A stretch of 64,000 bases of DNA from Pseudomaricurvus sp033283175 (GCA_033283175.1 JAWMQM010000001.1:434001-498000); one strand, 5' to 3'. Counted from the stretch's first letter, positions 43,326 through 52,415 are shown. Translations and numbers: made by a program. Notes: generated by a model from the letters alone, not told the origin.

Positions 43326-43599
43326 GATCTGAAATCCTTGCTGGTATCCTGTAATCGCCGCCGTGCCAGCTGGCTCTCGACGGATTCTGTCATTCTGTTG
43401 AACGGCCCTGCTTCGCGGCCACTGAACTTCGTGTAAACTTCATTCGGGAGCTGACAGCAAGCGCTGCCTCCCCTGTCGTTATGCCCGCCCCTGCCTGCTG
43501 CACCGTGTCACCACTGCCGATCCGGCGGTTGGCCATCAGCGCCCGGGCAATAACTTTCCGACCTTGTTTTCCGCCCCCTACTGCCACTGAGGTTAACCT

Positions 43600-44103
43600 G
43601 TGCTCGTTGAGCTGATTACCGATATCGCCCCGCTGGAGTGGTCCAGCATCGCCACCGCGCTCTTCAGCGGGGGCATCATTGGCCTGGAGCGGCAGCTGCG
43701 GGGCAAACCGGTGGGCATCCGTACCGCCTCACTTATAGTGTTAGGCACCTATCTGTTTCTCGCCACCGCGTTTGAACTGAAAGGTGACGTTGTCGACCCC
43801 TCACGGGTAGTAGGACAGGTGATTACCGGGATCGGTTTTCTCGGTGCTGGCGTCATGCTGGCCAAGGATGGCGCCGTGGTGGGGGTCACTTCCGCGGCAG
43901 CCATCTGGGTACTGGCCGCCATAGGTGTGATGATCGCCTGCGACTATCGCCTGCAAGCCATCAAACTGAGCCTGATTGTAGTGGCAATTTTGTGGGGAAT
44001 CGATGTTCTGGAAGAAAATACCAAGGTGCTCAGCCGCGGCGTACACGCCAGTATACGCCGCTACTCCAGACGCGACAGGAAATCCTCCAGGCAGGCCCCT
44101 TGA
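43600..44103 (+). CDS. MgtC/SapB family inner-membrane protein
   Basis: This 167-residue protein starts at the GTG at 43600 (GAGG 7 bases upstream). It has four or five hydrophobic segments and the MgtC_N signature: GGIIGLERQLRGKPVGIRTASLIVLG, then QVITGIGFLGAGVMLA and VGVTSAAAIWVLAAIG. Members link to Mg2+ limitation and F-type ATPase control in pathogens. The C-terminal soluble domain of full MgtC is missing. It comes a few genes after mgtE and corA. A GC-rich hairpin without T-run spans the stop at about 44093-44112. Confidence 0.9.
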   Translation: MLVELITDIAPLEWSSIATALFSGGIIGLERQLRGKPVGIRTASLIVLGTYLFLATAFELKGDVVDPSRVVGQVITGIGFLGAGVMLAKDGAVVGVTSAAAIWVLAAIGVMIACDYRLQAIKLSLIVVAILWGIDVLEENTKVLSRGVHASIRRYSRRDRKSSRQAP

Positions 44104-44116
44104 CGGGGCCCCGTGA

Positions 44117-44458
44117 TCAGTCGCTGTAAGAGTAGGAGTCGCTGCTGAAGTCCGTCGCACCACCGGTCAGGATCATGGACGGCACATAGCCGGTGGGATG
44201 GGTCTTGAGCCAGTATTTGCGGTAGACCCGCTCCAGCTCGGTCGTCACCTCCCGGGTTCCCGCAGCGGCTTCCAGCAGTTGCTGGTCATCAGCGGTGGGA
44301 TTGCTGACCTTGGCATCCACCAGTGCTTTGAACAGGCCACCTACAGACTGCAGCATACGCACTTCTTTCACCGAGAAATCCCCGGATTTCTCGATGCCGT
44401 AGGGGTAATGAACAGGGTCGGCAAACTTGCGCCCCAGAAAATATTCTCTTGTGTTCAT
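44117..44458 (-). CDS. maoP: MaoP/YifE-family protein (DUF413)
   Basis: This 113-residue cytoplasmic protein fits the DUF413 family, whose E. coli member MaoP (YifE) works with the DNA site maoS to organise the Ori macrodomain. Family-typical segments are YGIEKSGDFSVKEVRMLQSVGGLFKALVDA in the first half and an ELERVYRKYWLK block in the second. It has no membrane or signal sequence. It is divergent from an HdfR-type LysR gene, as in E. coli, which strongly supports the call. The C-terminus is Ser/Asp/Tyr-rich. Confidence 0.85.
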   Translation of the reverse strand: MNTREYFLGRKFADPVHYPYGIEKSGDFSVKEVRMLQSVGGLFKALVDAKVSNPTADDQQLLEAAAGTREVTTELERVYRKYWLKTHPTGYVPSMILTGGATDFSSDSYSYSD

Positions 44459-44929
44459 AGTCTTGCTTCACTCCCTATCCAGCATTCATCTGACGATGAA
44501 TTAAGGTCTCAGACGGCTAAGCCCCAGATGACGCTCTCAACCGAGAGCAGAGTGAAATGGGCCACAGGCTCATTTCCGCGTCATTATGGTTTTATCCGGG
44601 TGGTTGAACATCAAATTATTATTGATACCAAATCAAAAAATATTTATTGATATCGACACGCGTCAAAAACCTGTTATGCGGAATACCCTATTGCTGTGAC
44701 AGCTGTGTGAACCCGGCCGGAAACACTGGTACCGCGGGGTTGGGGGCCCTCGCCCCTTGGCAGTTCCGGCAGCCGGTGGTAAGGTCGCCACAACTTGGTT
44801 TACCCAATATTGCGCGCCACTGCCACGTTGCAGGGCCTCTGCCGCCAACACTGGCAGTGTGCCGGCTCCGCTCTTCTTCCCACAACCGAGACCAGGGTGC
44901 CCTGCCAGAGGCGCGGGCGTTACGGCATT
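44459..44929. promoter_or_regulatory. Divergent maoP/hdfR control region
   Basis: These 471 bases separate maoP and hdfR. A strongly AT-rich core (44605-44660) holds two overlapping dyads sharing one arm: ATCAA-N7-TTGAT (44610-44626) and TTGAT-ACCAA-ATCAA (44622-44636). The latter has the T-N11-A spacing typical of LysR operators. TTATTGATA is repeated at 44619-44627 and 44644-44652, 25 bases apart. A hairpin, GCTCTC-AACC-GAGAGC, is at 44533-44548. A maoS-like site might also lie here. Confidence 0.5.
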
Positions 44930-45778
44930 ATGGATATCGAACTGTTCAGAACCTTTCTCGAAGTGAACAAGACCCGCCATTTCGGCAAGGCGTCAGAGAA
45001 CCTCTACCTGACGCAGGCGGCGGTGAGCGCCCGGGTTAAACTGCTGGAGGAGAGCCTGGGTGTGACCCTGTTTCTGCGGGCGCGCAATAATATCCAGCTC
45101 ACCCCCGAGGGGGAGCGGCTGGTACCTCACGCCGAGACCATGCTGCTGGCCTGGTCCCGTGCCCGGCAAGAGGTAGCACTGAAGCAGGAACAGCAGCTGC
45201 AGCTGAGCCTGGGCACCACCGCCGGCCTCTGGCGCTTTACCCTGCAGGACAAATTGCCACGGCTGCACGACAGCTTCCCCGAGCTGGCACTGCGGGCAGA
45301 CGCCCATTCGGCGGAAGAGCTGGTACGCCTGTTACAGGAGGGGTTGATCGATCTGGCCTTCCTCTACGAGCCAGCCAGCCTGCCCAATATCGTCGCCACA
45401 CCCATTGGCAAGCTGAAGCTGGTCATGGCCAGCACCCGGGAGGGCATCAAGGCGAAGGAAGCGGTGAAAAACGGCTATGTGTACGTGGACTGGGGCACCG
45501 CCTTCGGGATCTTTCACGGCAAGCGATTTCCGGATACCCAGCCACCGGTGCTGCACACCAATATGGCCAGTATTGCCGAGGCCTACCTGGCGGAGCATGG
45601 CGGCACCGCCTACCTGCCCGAAACCGTGATCGAGCAGTGGCAAGCCGGCAACATTTACCGGGTGGCTGACGCCCCCGGTTTCTCGCGGGATATCTTTGCC
45701 GTCTATCGCAGCAATTTCAGCCGCCCGGACCTGTTGCCGGAAATTATTGAGCTGCTGAAGCGCCAGCCCTGGCGCTAG
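44930..45778 (+). CDS. hdfR: LysR-type regulator, HdfR-like
   Basis: HdfR represses flagellar master genes in E. coli. The 282-residue protein, from the ATG at 44930, has the LysR helix-turn-helix in the first 60 residues (FGKASENLYLTQAAVSARVKLLEESLG) and a periplasmic-binding-like effector domain after about 90. The first residues MDIELFRTFLEVNKTRHFGKA match HdfR well. It is divergent from maoP, the same pairing as in E. coli. Whether it controls motility here is unknown; no flagellar genes are in view. Autoregulation through the AT-rich dyads upstream is likely. Confidence 0.88.
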   Translation: MDIELFRTFLEVNKTRHFGKASENLYLTQAAVSARVKLLEESLGVTLFLRARNNIQLTPEGERLVPHAETMLLAWSRARQEVALKQEQQLQLSLGTTAGLWRFTLQDKLPRLHDSFPELALRADAHSAEELVRLLQEGLIDLAFLYEPASLPNIVATPIGKLKLVMASTREGIKAKEAVKNGYVYVDWGTAFGIFHGKRFPDTQPPVLHTNMASIAEAYLAEHGGTAYLPETVIEQWQAGNIYRVADAPGFSRDIFAVYRSNFSRPDLLPEIIELLKRQPWR

Positions 45779-45783
45779 CGACC

Positions 45784-46008
45784 TCAGTAGCGGCCTGACT
45801 CACGCGCCCACTCATCAGGGATGTTCATCCCCAACTCTTCAGCAAGACGGCGGCGCTCACGGCGGTCCTCCATCATGCGGCGCTGCTCGGTTTTCCGGCG
45901 CGCCTTGTCACGGCGGTCTTTCTGCTGGCCAAAAAATTCGTAGTCGAACTCCTCGCTGTCGTTATCGAGAAAGAGTTCGTCGTCTGTGTCCTGTTCAATA
46001 CGAGACAT
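45784..46008 (-). CDS. Small charged conserved protein, 74 aa
   Basis: The N-terminal third is very acidic (DTDDELFLDNDSEEFD), and the rest is strongly basic and helical (RRDKARRKTEQRRMMEDRRERRRLAEELG). No signal or membrane segment is seen. It resembles the small PA3496-like family in Pseudomonas, but the similarity is weak by eye. A GAGGG-like ribosome binding site precedes the ATG at 46008. It converges with hdfR with a gap of 5 bases. No function is assigned. Confidence 0.65.
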   Translation of the reverse strand: MSRIEQDTDDELFLDNDSEEFDYEFFGQQKDRRDKARRKTEQRRMMEDRRERRRLAEELGMNIPDEWARESGRY

Positions 46009-46131
46009 TGTGCACCCTCGTTTACTGCGATTTCACGCGCAATATGAGGCTGCCAAAATTTGCTGTACAGCAAAAGAATCTTATGAATTTGCTTAAGAGT
46101 GTTTATGGAAAGCGGTACCCGTCCGGACGCC

Positions 46132-46494
46132 TCAGCGCAGCTCCATATCAAACTCTTCGGCCAGGTCCAGGGGCTCCATCTCCAGGCCGTCCAGCTCCTC
46201 ACTCCAGTTGATACCGACCAGCAGCACATCGGCATGCATGCCATCGATCCACTCGTCGAGGAACTCCTCCAACGCCACCGGCACCGGCTTGTAGACCGAC
46301 CACTCATCGACGCAAACCGCCTGGGCAAACTCCGGCTGTGACCAGAAAGGCATCACATCGATATCGTCACTGCCTTCTGACGGGCAGAGGGCGAAACCAT
46401 CCGGCCCCTCCAGGGCCCACACGCATCCGGTGGCAATGGCTTCGACAATAAAGCGATCCAGATTTTCTTCCGGATTGTTGGAGAGTGGTTCCAT
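46132..46494 (-). CDS. DUF2750 domain protein
   Basis: This 120-residue soluble acidic protein fits DUF2750: an opening helix ERLF-type segment (EENLDRFIVEAIATGCVWAL), a central MPFWSQPEFAQAV block followed by a Tyr-rich turn, and a C-terminal segment with LLVGINW. The family is common in proteobacteria and has no known function. The coding sequence is preceded by a 7-bp hairpin (46526-46545) in its leader. Confidence 0.8.
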   Translation of the reverse strand: MEPLSNNPEENLDRFIVEAIATGCVWALEGPDGFALCPSEGSDDIDVMPFWSQPEFAQAVCVDEWSVYKPVPVALEEFLDEWIDGMHADVLLVGINWSEELDGLEMEPLDLAEEFDMELR

Positions 46495-46641
46495 GGCGGC
46501 GGCTCGCTGAGGCTGACAGAGGTAGGGCGCCGAAGATCCGGCGCCACACTGCTGGCTACATGTAACCAGCGTTAAAGCAGCCTAGTATACGGTAATCCGT
46601 TCACGCAACCGAGCCTCACTTCCGTCATTCTCCGATACCAC

Positions 46642-47334
46642 TCAGTTCATCACCACGGCGCTGTCGCTGCCGGCGGATGACGTGACCTCCACATCCACCC
46701 GACGCTCACCGCTGTAGGCCTCCAGATCACCGCTGGCAGCGGTGGAGCGGTTGGCACCATGGCTGAACACCTCCAGCCGCTGCTCCGGGATACCCGCCGC
46801 CAGCAGTGCGTCGCGCACACTCAGGGCCCGGTGCTCGGACAGGACATTATTGTACTCATCGGTGCCGCGGGGATCGGCGTAGCCATCCAGGCGCACCCGC
46901 AACTGGGGGAAATCCTTGAGCATGAGCGCCAATTTGGTGATCTGCTCGCAACCGCTCTCGGTCAGCTGGTCCGAGCCGGTCTCAAACAGCACCCGCTGGT
47001 CCAGCGACCGCAACGCCAACTGCTGCCACTGCCCCTGCAGGCCGTCACTGCTCTGCAACTGGCGCTCCAGCTGATCGATACGTACCTCTGCCACCACTAC
47101 TGCTTCGTTCATGGTATCCACCTTATCTGCCTGCTCAATCTGCTCGCTCATCCAGGCGCCGCCGAGGGCGCCGATAAACATCCCCACTGGCCCGCCCAGC
47201 ACGGCCCCCGCCACCGTGGCGGTGGTAAAGGTCGCACTCTGTTTCAGTTCGGTATGACGTGAACCCTCTGCAGCCTGGGCGGCTCCGGTTGCCATGGTTG
47301 CCGTCAATGCCGTTATCATCACCAAGTGTTTCAT
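46642..47334 (-). CDS. OmpA-family outer-membrane/periplasmic protein (PdsO-like)
   Basis: This 230-residue protein has a signal peptide (ATGAAQA, cleavage near residue 21) and a perfect AGGAGG ribosome binding site. A Gly-rich hydrophobic segment (about 41-62, VLGGPVGMFIGALGGAWM) is followed by a coiled-coil region and a C-terminal OmpA peptidoglycan-binding domain (LRVRLDGYADPRGTDEYNNVLSEHRA). The hydrophobic segment plus OmpA domain resembles PdsO, an OmpA-like protein of proteobacterial dedicated sortase systems. No sortase gene is visible in this window, so this is only a resemblance. Confidence 0.8.
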   Translation of the reverse strand: MKHLVMITALTATMATGAAQAAEGSRHTELKQSATFTTATVAGAVLGGPVGMFIGALGGAWMSEQIEQADKVDTMNEAVVVAEVRIDQLERQLQSSDGLQGQWQQLALRSLDQRVLFETGSDQLTESGCEQITKLALMLKDFPQLRVRLDGYADPRGTDEYNNVLSEHRALSVRDALLAAGIPEQRLEVFSHGANRSTAASGDLEAYSGERRVDVEVTSSAGSDSAVVMN

Positions 47335-47511
47335 TTCTAACCTCCTGCGGTTTGTTGATGGTTCTATTCAACACACAGAAGCTGGCCATCCGCGGGCGCA
47401 GTGCTGGCAAAGCCACGACCAAAAGTGATCAATTGTGGCAGCAGGGACAGCTCTCCCCCAGCCTGCTACCATAGCGCCCTGAATTTTTTACCCACTGGTA
47501 AGCGATACACC

Positions 47512-48369
47512 ATGAGCAAACGACTGGTACTCACCCTCAGCTGCCCGGACCGCCCCGGCATTGTTGCCGAAGTCACCGGCTTTCTGGCCCGCCACCACTA
47601 CAACATTGAGGAGGCGGCCCAGTTTGAGGACCGTCAGGAGAAGCGCTTTTTCATGCGTACCGAGCTGGTACCCGTGAGCGGTGCCACCTCACAGGCGGAA
47701 CTGCGCACCCTGTTTGGCGAACTGGCGGCGAAGGACAATATGCAGTGGCAGCTGCGGGATCTGGCGCAGCGGCCGAAGGTAGTACTGGCGGTATCGCGCT
47801 GGGGTCACTGCCTCAATGCCATGCTGCATAAGTGGAAAGAGGGCACCCTGCCCATCGATATCGTGGCGGTGGTCTCCAACCATGAGGATATGCGCAGCCT
47901 GGTGGAGTGGTACAACGTGCCCTTCCACTACCTGCCCATTACCGCCGATACCAAACCGCAGCAGGAGGCGCAGATCCTGCAGGTAATGAGCGACTGCCAG
48001 GCCGACCTGCTGGTGCTGGCGCGCTACATGCAGATCCTCTCCGATGAGATGTGCCGCCAGCTGTCCGGTCGCGCCATCAACATTCACCACTCCTTCCTGC
48101 CTGGCTTCAAGGGCGCCCGCCCCTACCACCAGGCCTACGACCGGGGGGTGAAGCTGATTGGTGCCACCGCCCACTTCGTCACCAGCGACCTGGACGAGGG
48201 CCCGATCATCGAGCAGGAAGTGGAGCGGGTCTCCCACAGCAACTCCCCGGCGGAGCTGGTGGAAATTGGCCACGATATCGAGAGCGTGGTGCTCTACCGC
48301 GCGGTGCGCTGGTACGCAGAGCAGCGGGTGCTGTTGAATGGTCGTCGTACGGTGGTGTTCAGACGTTAA
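47512..48369 (+). CDS. purU: Formyltetrahydrofolate deformylase PurU
   Basis: PurU hydrolyses 10-formyl-tetrahydrofolate to formate and tetrahydrofolate, balancing one-carbon pools and supplying formate for PurT. The 285-residue length matches the family (280). An N-terminal ACT domain (about 1-80) begins LTLSCPDRPGIVAEV. The formyltransferase domain has the catalytic motif INIHHSFLPGFKGA and a later SDLDEGPII for the aspartate. The ATG at 47512 starts the ACT domain; a longer frame would extend it without support. Confidence 0.95.
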   Translation: MSKRLVLTLSCPDRPGIVAEVTGFLARHHYNIEEAAQFEDRQEKRFFMRTELVPVSGATSQAELRTLFGELAAKDNMQWQLRDLAQRPKVVLAVSRWGHCLNAMLHKWKEGTLPIDIVAVVSNHEDMRSLVEWYNVPFHYLPITADTKPQQEAQILQVMSDCQADLLVLARYMQILSDEMCRQLSGRAINIHHSFLPGFKGARPYHQAYDRGVKLIGATAHFVTSDLDEGPIIEQEVERVSHSNSPAELVEIGHDIESVVLYRAVRWYAEQRVLLNGRRTVVFRR

Positions 48370-48439
48370 GTTACGTCTGCTTTGTCAGGCAGCTGATCTG
48401 AGACTTACGACTCACAAGCTGAGTGAATTTGAGCTTTGG

Positions 48440-48461
48440 GTTTCGCCCTGCTGGGCGAAAC
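48440..48461. repeat. Perfect 9-bp hairpin between purU and pnp
   Basis: GTTTCGCCC-TGCT-GGGCGAAAC lies downstream of purU with no T-run on either side. It may be an mRNA-stabilising stem or a REP-like relic; the convergent terminator lies about 130 bases further on. Confidence 0.5.
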
Positions 48462-48588
48462 AGACAGCCCAAGTTCACTCCACAATCCAATCAAGGCACC
48501 AAACAAAAGGCTCAGCCAATCGCCTACAGCCAGTCCCGATACCCTCTACTAGTTGGTAACCCAAACCTCACAAGCCCAACCAAAAGAC

Positions 48589-48621
48589 AAAAAAATACCC
48601 GCACAAGGCGGGTATTTTTTT
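48589..48621. terminator. Bidirectional terminator between purU and pnp
   Basis: An ATACCCGC / GCGGGTAT stem with a 5-base loop is flanked by seven A residues on one side and seven T residues on the other, so it can end both the plus-strand purU transcript and the minus-strand pnp transcript. Confidence 0.85.
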
Positions 48622-48642
48622 GTTCCAAAGAAGGATCCAGGC

Positions 48643-50766
48643 TTATTCAGCCGGAGCCTCCTGGTTGCCGGCAGCGTCCTGCGCTTCTTCCGCCAGAGCT
48701 TCCTTGATGGAGAGCTTAATGCGGCCGCGCTGGTCCACGTCCAGACACTTAACGCGCACAACCTGACCCTCTTTGAGGTAATCAGTGACGTTGTTGACGC
48801 GCTCTTCGGCGATCTGGGAGATGTGTACCAGACCATCTTTACCAGGCAGGAAGTTAACGAATGCGCCGAAATCCACAATGCGCACTACGGTACCTTCGTA
48901 GATCTCACCAATCTCGGCCTCGGCAGTGATTTCGCCGATACGGGCCAGAGCGGCCTGCAGGGATTCGGTGCTCTCGCCGTAGATCTTCACGGTGCCGTCA
49001 TCGTCGATGTCGATGGAAGCGCCGGTCTCTTCGGTGATGGAACGGATGGTAGCGCCGCCCTTACCGATGATGTCGCGGATCTTGTCAGGATGAACCTTGA
49101 TGGTCTCGAACTGGGGCGCGGTGTCGGCCACAGTGTCGCGGGACTTGTCGATGATCTTGTTCATCTCGGCCAGGATGTGCAGACGGGCGTGCAGGGCCTG
49201 CTCCAGGGCGATTTCCATGATCTCTTCGGTGATACCTTCGATCTTGATGTCCATCTGCAGCGCGGTGATACCGTCAGAGGTACCGGCTACCTTGAAGTCC
49301 ATGTCGCCGAGGTGGTCTTCGTCACCGAGGATGTCGGTCAGTACGGCAAAACCGTTCTCTTCTTTCACCAGACCCATGGCGATACCAGCCACAGGAGCCT
49401 TGAGCGGTACACCCGCGTCCATCAGCGCCAGGGAGGAACCACACACGGAGGCCATGGAGGAAGAACCGTTGGACTCGGTAATTTCACTCACCACGCGGAT
49501 GGAGTAAGGGAACTCGTCTTCTTTTGGCAGCACAGCGGCAACACCGCGGCGGGCCAAACGACCGTGACCGATTTCACGACGGCCAGTGCCACCCATTCGA
49601 CCGGCTTCACCTACGGAGTAGGGAGGGAAGTTGTAGTGCAGCATAAACGGATCGCGACGTGAGCCTTCCAGCGCATCAATCATCTGTGCATCGCGGGCAG
49701 AGCCCAGGGTGGCAACAACGATGGCCTGGGTCTCACCGCGGGTAAACAGCGCGGAACCGTGGGTCTTTGGCAGTACACCAACTTCTACCTGGATAGGACG
49801 TACGGTCTTGGTGTCACGACCGTCGATACGCGGTTCACCGGCAACAACGCTCTGACGTACGGTTTTCTTCTCCAGGTCCTTGAAGGCGCCCTTGATCTCA
49901 TCAACGCTCAGGGTCTCGGTAGCCAGCTGCGCAGCAGCCTGGTCACGCAGCTCACCCAGACGGTTGTAACGCGCCATCTTGTCAGTGATGCGGTAGGCTT
50001 CTTTTACAGATTCGCCAAAACCACTGCTCAGGGCCTGGGTCAGCTCGACATTTTCGGCCTCAGGCGTCCACTCCCAGGCTGGCTTGCCGGCATCGCGGGC
50101 CAGCTCGTTAACGGCCTGTACAACCGCCTGCAGCTCCTGGTGAGCGAACAGTACCGCACCCAGCATGATGTCTTCCGGCAGCTCCTTGGCTTCGGATTCC
50201 ACCATCAGCACGGCGTCCTGGGTACCGGCCACAACCATGTCGAGGTCGGAAGTCTGCAGCGCGCTGTAGCCCGGGTTGAGCAGGTAGCCGTCTGCCTCGG
50301 TGTAACCCACACGGGCGGCACCGATAGGACCGTTGAACGGAATGCCGGAGATCGCCAGAGCAGCAGAGGTACCGATCATGGCACAGATATCCGGATCAAC
50401 GTCTTTGCTGGCGGACATTACAGTACAAACCACCTGTACTTCGTTCATGTAACCGTTAGGGAACAGTGGACGAATAGGACGGTCGATCAGACGGGAAGTC
50501 AGGGTCTCTTTTTCGCTTGGGCGGCCTTCACGCTTGAAGAAGCCACCGGGGATCTTGCCGGCGGCATAGGCCTTCTCAATGTAGTGTACGGATAGCGGGA
50601 AGAAGTCCTGATCGGCTTTGGCGCTCTTGGCACCAACCACAGTACACAGCACTTTGGTATCGCCTACAGAGGCCAGCACAGCGCCGGTTGCCTGACGAGC
50701 GATACGACCTGTTTCCAGGGTTACGGTATCTTTACCGTATTGAAAGGTTTTAATGACGGGATTCAC
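48643..50766 (-). CDS. pnp: Polynucleotide phosphorylase PNPase
   Basis: PNPase degrades RNA 3' to 5' by phosphorolysis and is part of the degradosome. The 707-residue protein starts with GTG at 50766 behind AAGGA. Domain order is standard: two RNase PH-like halves joined by a helical region, the KH domain (IIGKGGATIRSITEETGA) and the S1 domain near the C-terminus (YEGTVVRIVDFGAFVN). Length matches E. coli (711). The intergenic leader between rpsO and pnp has tandem repeats, and this site is where E. coli PNPase and RNase III autoregulate. Confidence 0.97.
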   Translation of the reverse strand: MNPVIKTFQYGKDTVTLETGRIARQATGAVLASVGDTKVLCTVVGAKSAKADQDFFPLSVHYIEKAYAAGKIPGGFFKREGRPSEKETLTSRLIDRPIRPLFPNGYMNEVQVVCTVMSASKDVDPDICAMIGTSAALAISGIPFNGPIGAARVGYTEADGYLLNPGYSALQTSDLDMVVAGTQDAVLMVESEAKELPEDIMLGAVLFAHQELQAVVQAVNELARDAGKPAWEWTPEAENVELTQALSSGFGESVKEAYRITDKMARYNRLGELRDQAAAQLATETLSVDEIKGAFKDLEKKTVRQSVVAGEPRIDGRDTKTVRPIQVEVGVLPKTHGSALFTRGETQAIVVATLGSARDAQMIDALEGSRRDPFMLHYNFPPYSVGEAGRMGGTGRREIGHGRLARRGVAAVLPKEDEFPYSIRVVSEITESNGSSSMASVCGSSLALMDAGVPLKAPVAGIAMGLVKEENGFAVLTDILGDEDHLGDMDFKVAGTSDGITALQMDIKIEGITEEIMEIALEQALHARLHILAEMNKIIDKSRDTVADTAPQFETIKVHPDKIRDIIGKGGATIRSITEETGASIDIDDDGTVKIYGESTESLQAALARIGEITAEAEIGEIYEGTVVRIVDFGAFVNFLPGKDGLVHISQIAEERVNNVTDYLKEGQVVRVKCLDVDQRGRIKLSIKEALAEEAQDAAGNQEAPAE

Positions 50767-51022
50767 GACATTTTCCTTATTAGCTTTTTGCTTTTTGCTT
50801 ACGTTTACTTTCGATTAATAGATTCAGATCTGGATTTCCCAGTCGCCTGCCCTTGCAGAGCGATCTGCTAAAATAGACGGCCACACGGCCCCATTTCCTG
50901 AATTTTCCTGAATTATTGCTACGCCAGAGTCCTGCGGGCCTGTGCGACCTGTTGTTGCCGGCAGCCATCTCTTGCTGCTGCCCACGGTCGCTGGTTCGCG
51001 CCCTCTCTGCTGGCGGTTTGAG
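50767..51022 (-). promoter_or_regulatory. pnp leader with short tandem repeats
   Basis: The 256 bases between the rpsO terminator and pnp hold a tandem 10-base repeat (TTTCCTGAAT units, 50894-50914 on the plus strand) and a tandem GCAAAAA repeat just upstream of the pnp ribosome binding site (about 50782-50797). A promoter and an RNase III target hairpin are expected here by analogy with E. coli, but no clear -35/-10 pair was identified. Confidence 0.4.
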
Positions 51023-51050
51023 AAAAAAAAGTGCCCGCATACGCGGGCAC
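51023..51050 (-). terminator. rpsO intrinsic terminator
   Basis: On the minus strand an 8-bp stem, GTGCCCGC / GCGGGCAC, with a 4-base loop is followed by eight T residues, 10 bases after the rpsO stop. Confidence 0.9.
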
Positions 51051-51060
51051 TGGGTATCGC

Positions 51061-51330
51061 TTAGCGACGCAGACCCAACTTCTGGATCAGGGCGGTGTAG
51101 CGACTGGCGTCCTTACGCTTCAGGTAGTCCAGCAGCTTACGACGCTGGTTTACCATGCGGATCAGGCCGCGGCGTGAGTGGTGATCCTGCTTGTGGTCCG
51201 CAAAGTGGCCCTGCAGCTTGTTGATGTTAAAGGTCAACAGAGCTACCTGAACCTCAGGGGAACCGGTATCACCTTCCGCTTGTTGAAAATCTTTTACGAT
51301 TTCAGCTTTTTGAGCAGCACTCAGTGCCAT
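51061..51330 (-). CDS. rpsO: 30S ribosomal protein S15
   Basis: This 89-residue protein has the same length as E. coli S15. It binds the central domain of 16S rRNA early in 30S assembly. Recognisable segments are the opening ALSAAQKAEIVKDFQ, the GSPEVQVALLTFNINKLQGHF helix and HHSRRGLIRMVNQRRKLLDYL. It has its own strong terminator, so pnp expression depends on read-through or a separate promoter, as in other gammaproteobacteria. Confidence 0.97.
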   Translation of the reverse strand: MALSAAQKAEIVKDFQQAEGDTGSPEVQVALLTFNINKLQGHFADHKQDHHSRRGLIRMVNQRRKLLDYLKRKDASRYTALIQKLGLRR

Positions 51331-51453
51331 AGTATTTTCCTCATAATAATATGCCTTAAGAGATCCAGCCGGGCCCGTGCATATTTACAGGCCGGCTAGC
51401 ATTGGGATTTTGGCAGCAAAAGCCACCAAAACCACCAATTCTGCGGTGCCCAG

Positions 51454-52395
51454 CTAGTTGCTGACCACCAGACGTTTGGGAGCCACACGACCTTCGTCGT
51501 CCAGCACCCCAACGCCCAAAAAATCACCACTTTCGGCGAAGACACGCACCATATCACCTTCCTGCCCCAGGCGGTAGACCTGCGGGTCCATTACCGGATT
51601 GCCCTGGCGGAAGTAATACGCAGAGTCCTCCGGCAGCGTCAGCGCGGGCAGCTCCTGCACCGGGGTATCCACCGGCAACAGGTGATGGTCCAGCACCTCC
51701 GCCAACTGCTCACCGCGCTCCTCGCGCAGGTCATCCAGCTCCAGCATATCGGCCTCGGTAAAGGCGCCGGCCTGGGTGCGGTGCAGCTTGACCACGTGGG
51801 CGCCAACCCCGAGTGCCTTACCCAGGTCCTCGGCGATAGAGCGGATATAGGTGCCTTTACTGCAGTGGATATCGAGGTCCACCTGCGCCTGCTCACCGGC
51901 CCGGAAGTCCAGCAGATCAATGCTGTAAACCGTTACCGGCCGCGCCTCACGCTCGATCTCTATGCCCTGACGGGCCAGCTTGTAGAGCGGCTCGCCATTG
52001 TGCTTCAGGGCCGAGTACATGGGGGGCACCTGCAGGATATCGCCAATAAACGGCTGCAATGCCTGCCACACCTGCTCGCGGGTCACCGCCGCAGTACTGA
52101 CCGCGTCCAGCAGCTCACCATCGGCATCACCGGTGGTAGAGAACGCACCCAATTGATAGGTGGTGCGATAGCGCTTGTCCGCGTCCAGCAGGAACTGGGA
52201 AAACTTGGTGGCCTCACCAAAACAGAGGGGCAGTACGCCGGTCGCCAGGGGATCCAGCGCACCGGTATGACCGGCCTTGGCGGCAAACAGCAGGCGCTTG
52301 GCCTGCTGCAGTGCGTCATTGGACGTCAGCCCAGTCGGTTTGTTCACTACCAGCACCCCGTTGACGGGGCGGCCGCGCGCTTTTCTTCGTGCCAC
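51454..52395 (-). CDS. truB: tRNA pseudouridine(55) synthase TruB
   Basis: TruB makes pseudouridine 55 in the T loop of tRNAs. The 313-residue length matches E. coli (314). The catalytic motif GHTGALDPLATGVLP, with the essential Asp, lies near residue 42, and the C-terminal PUA-like domain covers the last 70 residues. The gene starts with GTG at 52395, behind GAGG. It is 20 bases downstream of rbfA in the nusA operon. Codon use and composition match its neighbours. Confidence 0.96.
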   Translation of the reverse strand: MARRKARGRPVNGVLVVNKPTGLTSNDALQQAKRLLFAAKAGHTGALDPLATGVLPLCFGEATKFSQFLLDADKRYRTTYQLGAFSTTGDADGELLDAVSTAAVTREQVWQALQPFIGDILQVPPMYSALKHNGEPLYKLARQGIEIEREARPVTVYSIDLLDFRAGEQAQVDLDIHCSKGTYIRSIAEDLGKALGVGAHVVKLHRTQAGAFTEADMLELDDLREERGEQLAEVLDHHLLPVDTPVQELPALTLPEDSAYYFRQGNPVMDPQVYRLGQEGDMVRVFAESGDFLGVGVLDDEGRVAPKRLVVSN

Positions 52396-52415
52396 CAGCT
52401 ACCTCTCGGGCCGAC

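Noticed and set aside
46642..47334. Dedicated sortase system around the PdsO-like protein
   Set aside because: No sortase, LPXTG-type substrate or two-component genes of that system are present in the neighbourhood.
48440..48461. Terminator for purU
   Set aside because: The hairpin is perfect but no T-run follows; the real bidirectional terminator is at 48589-48621.
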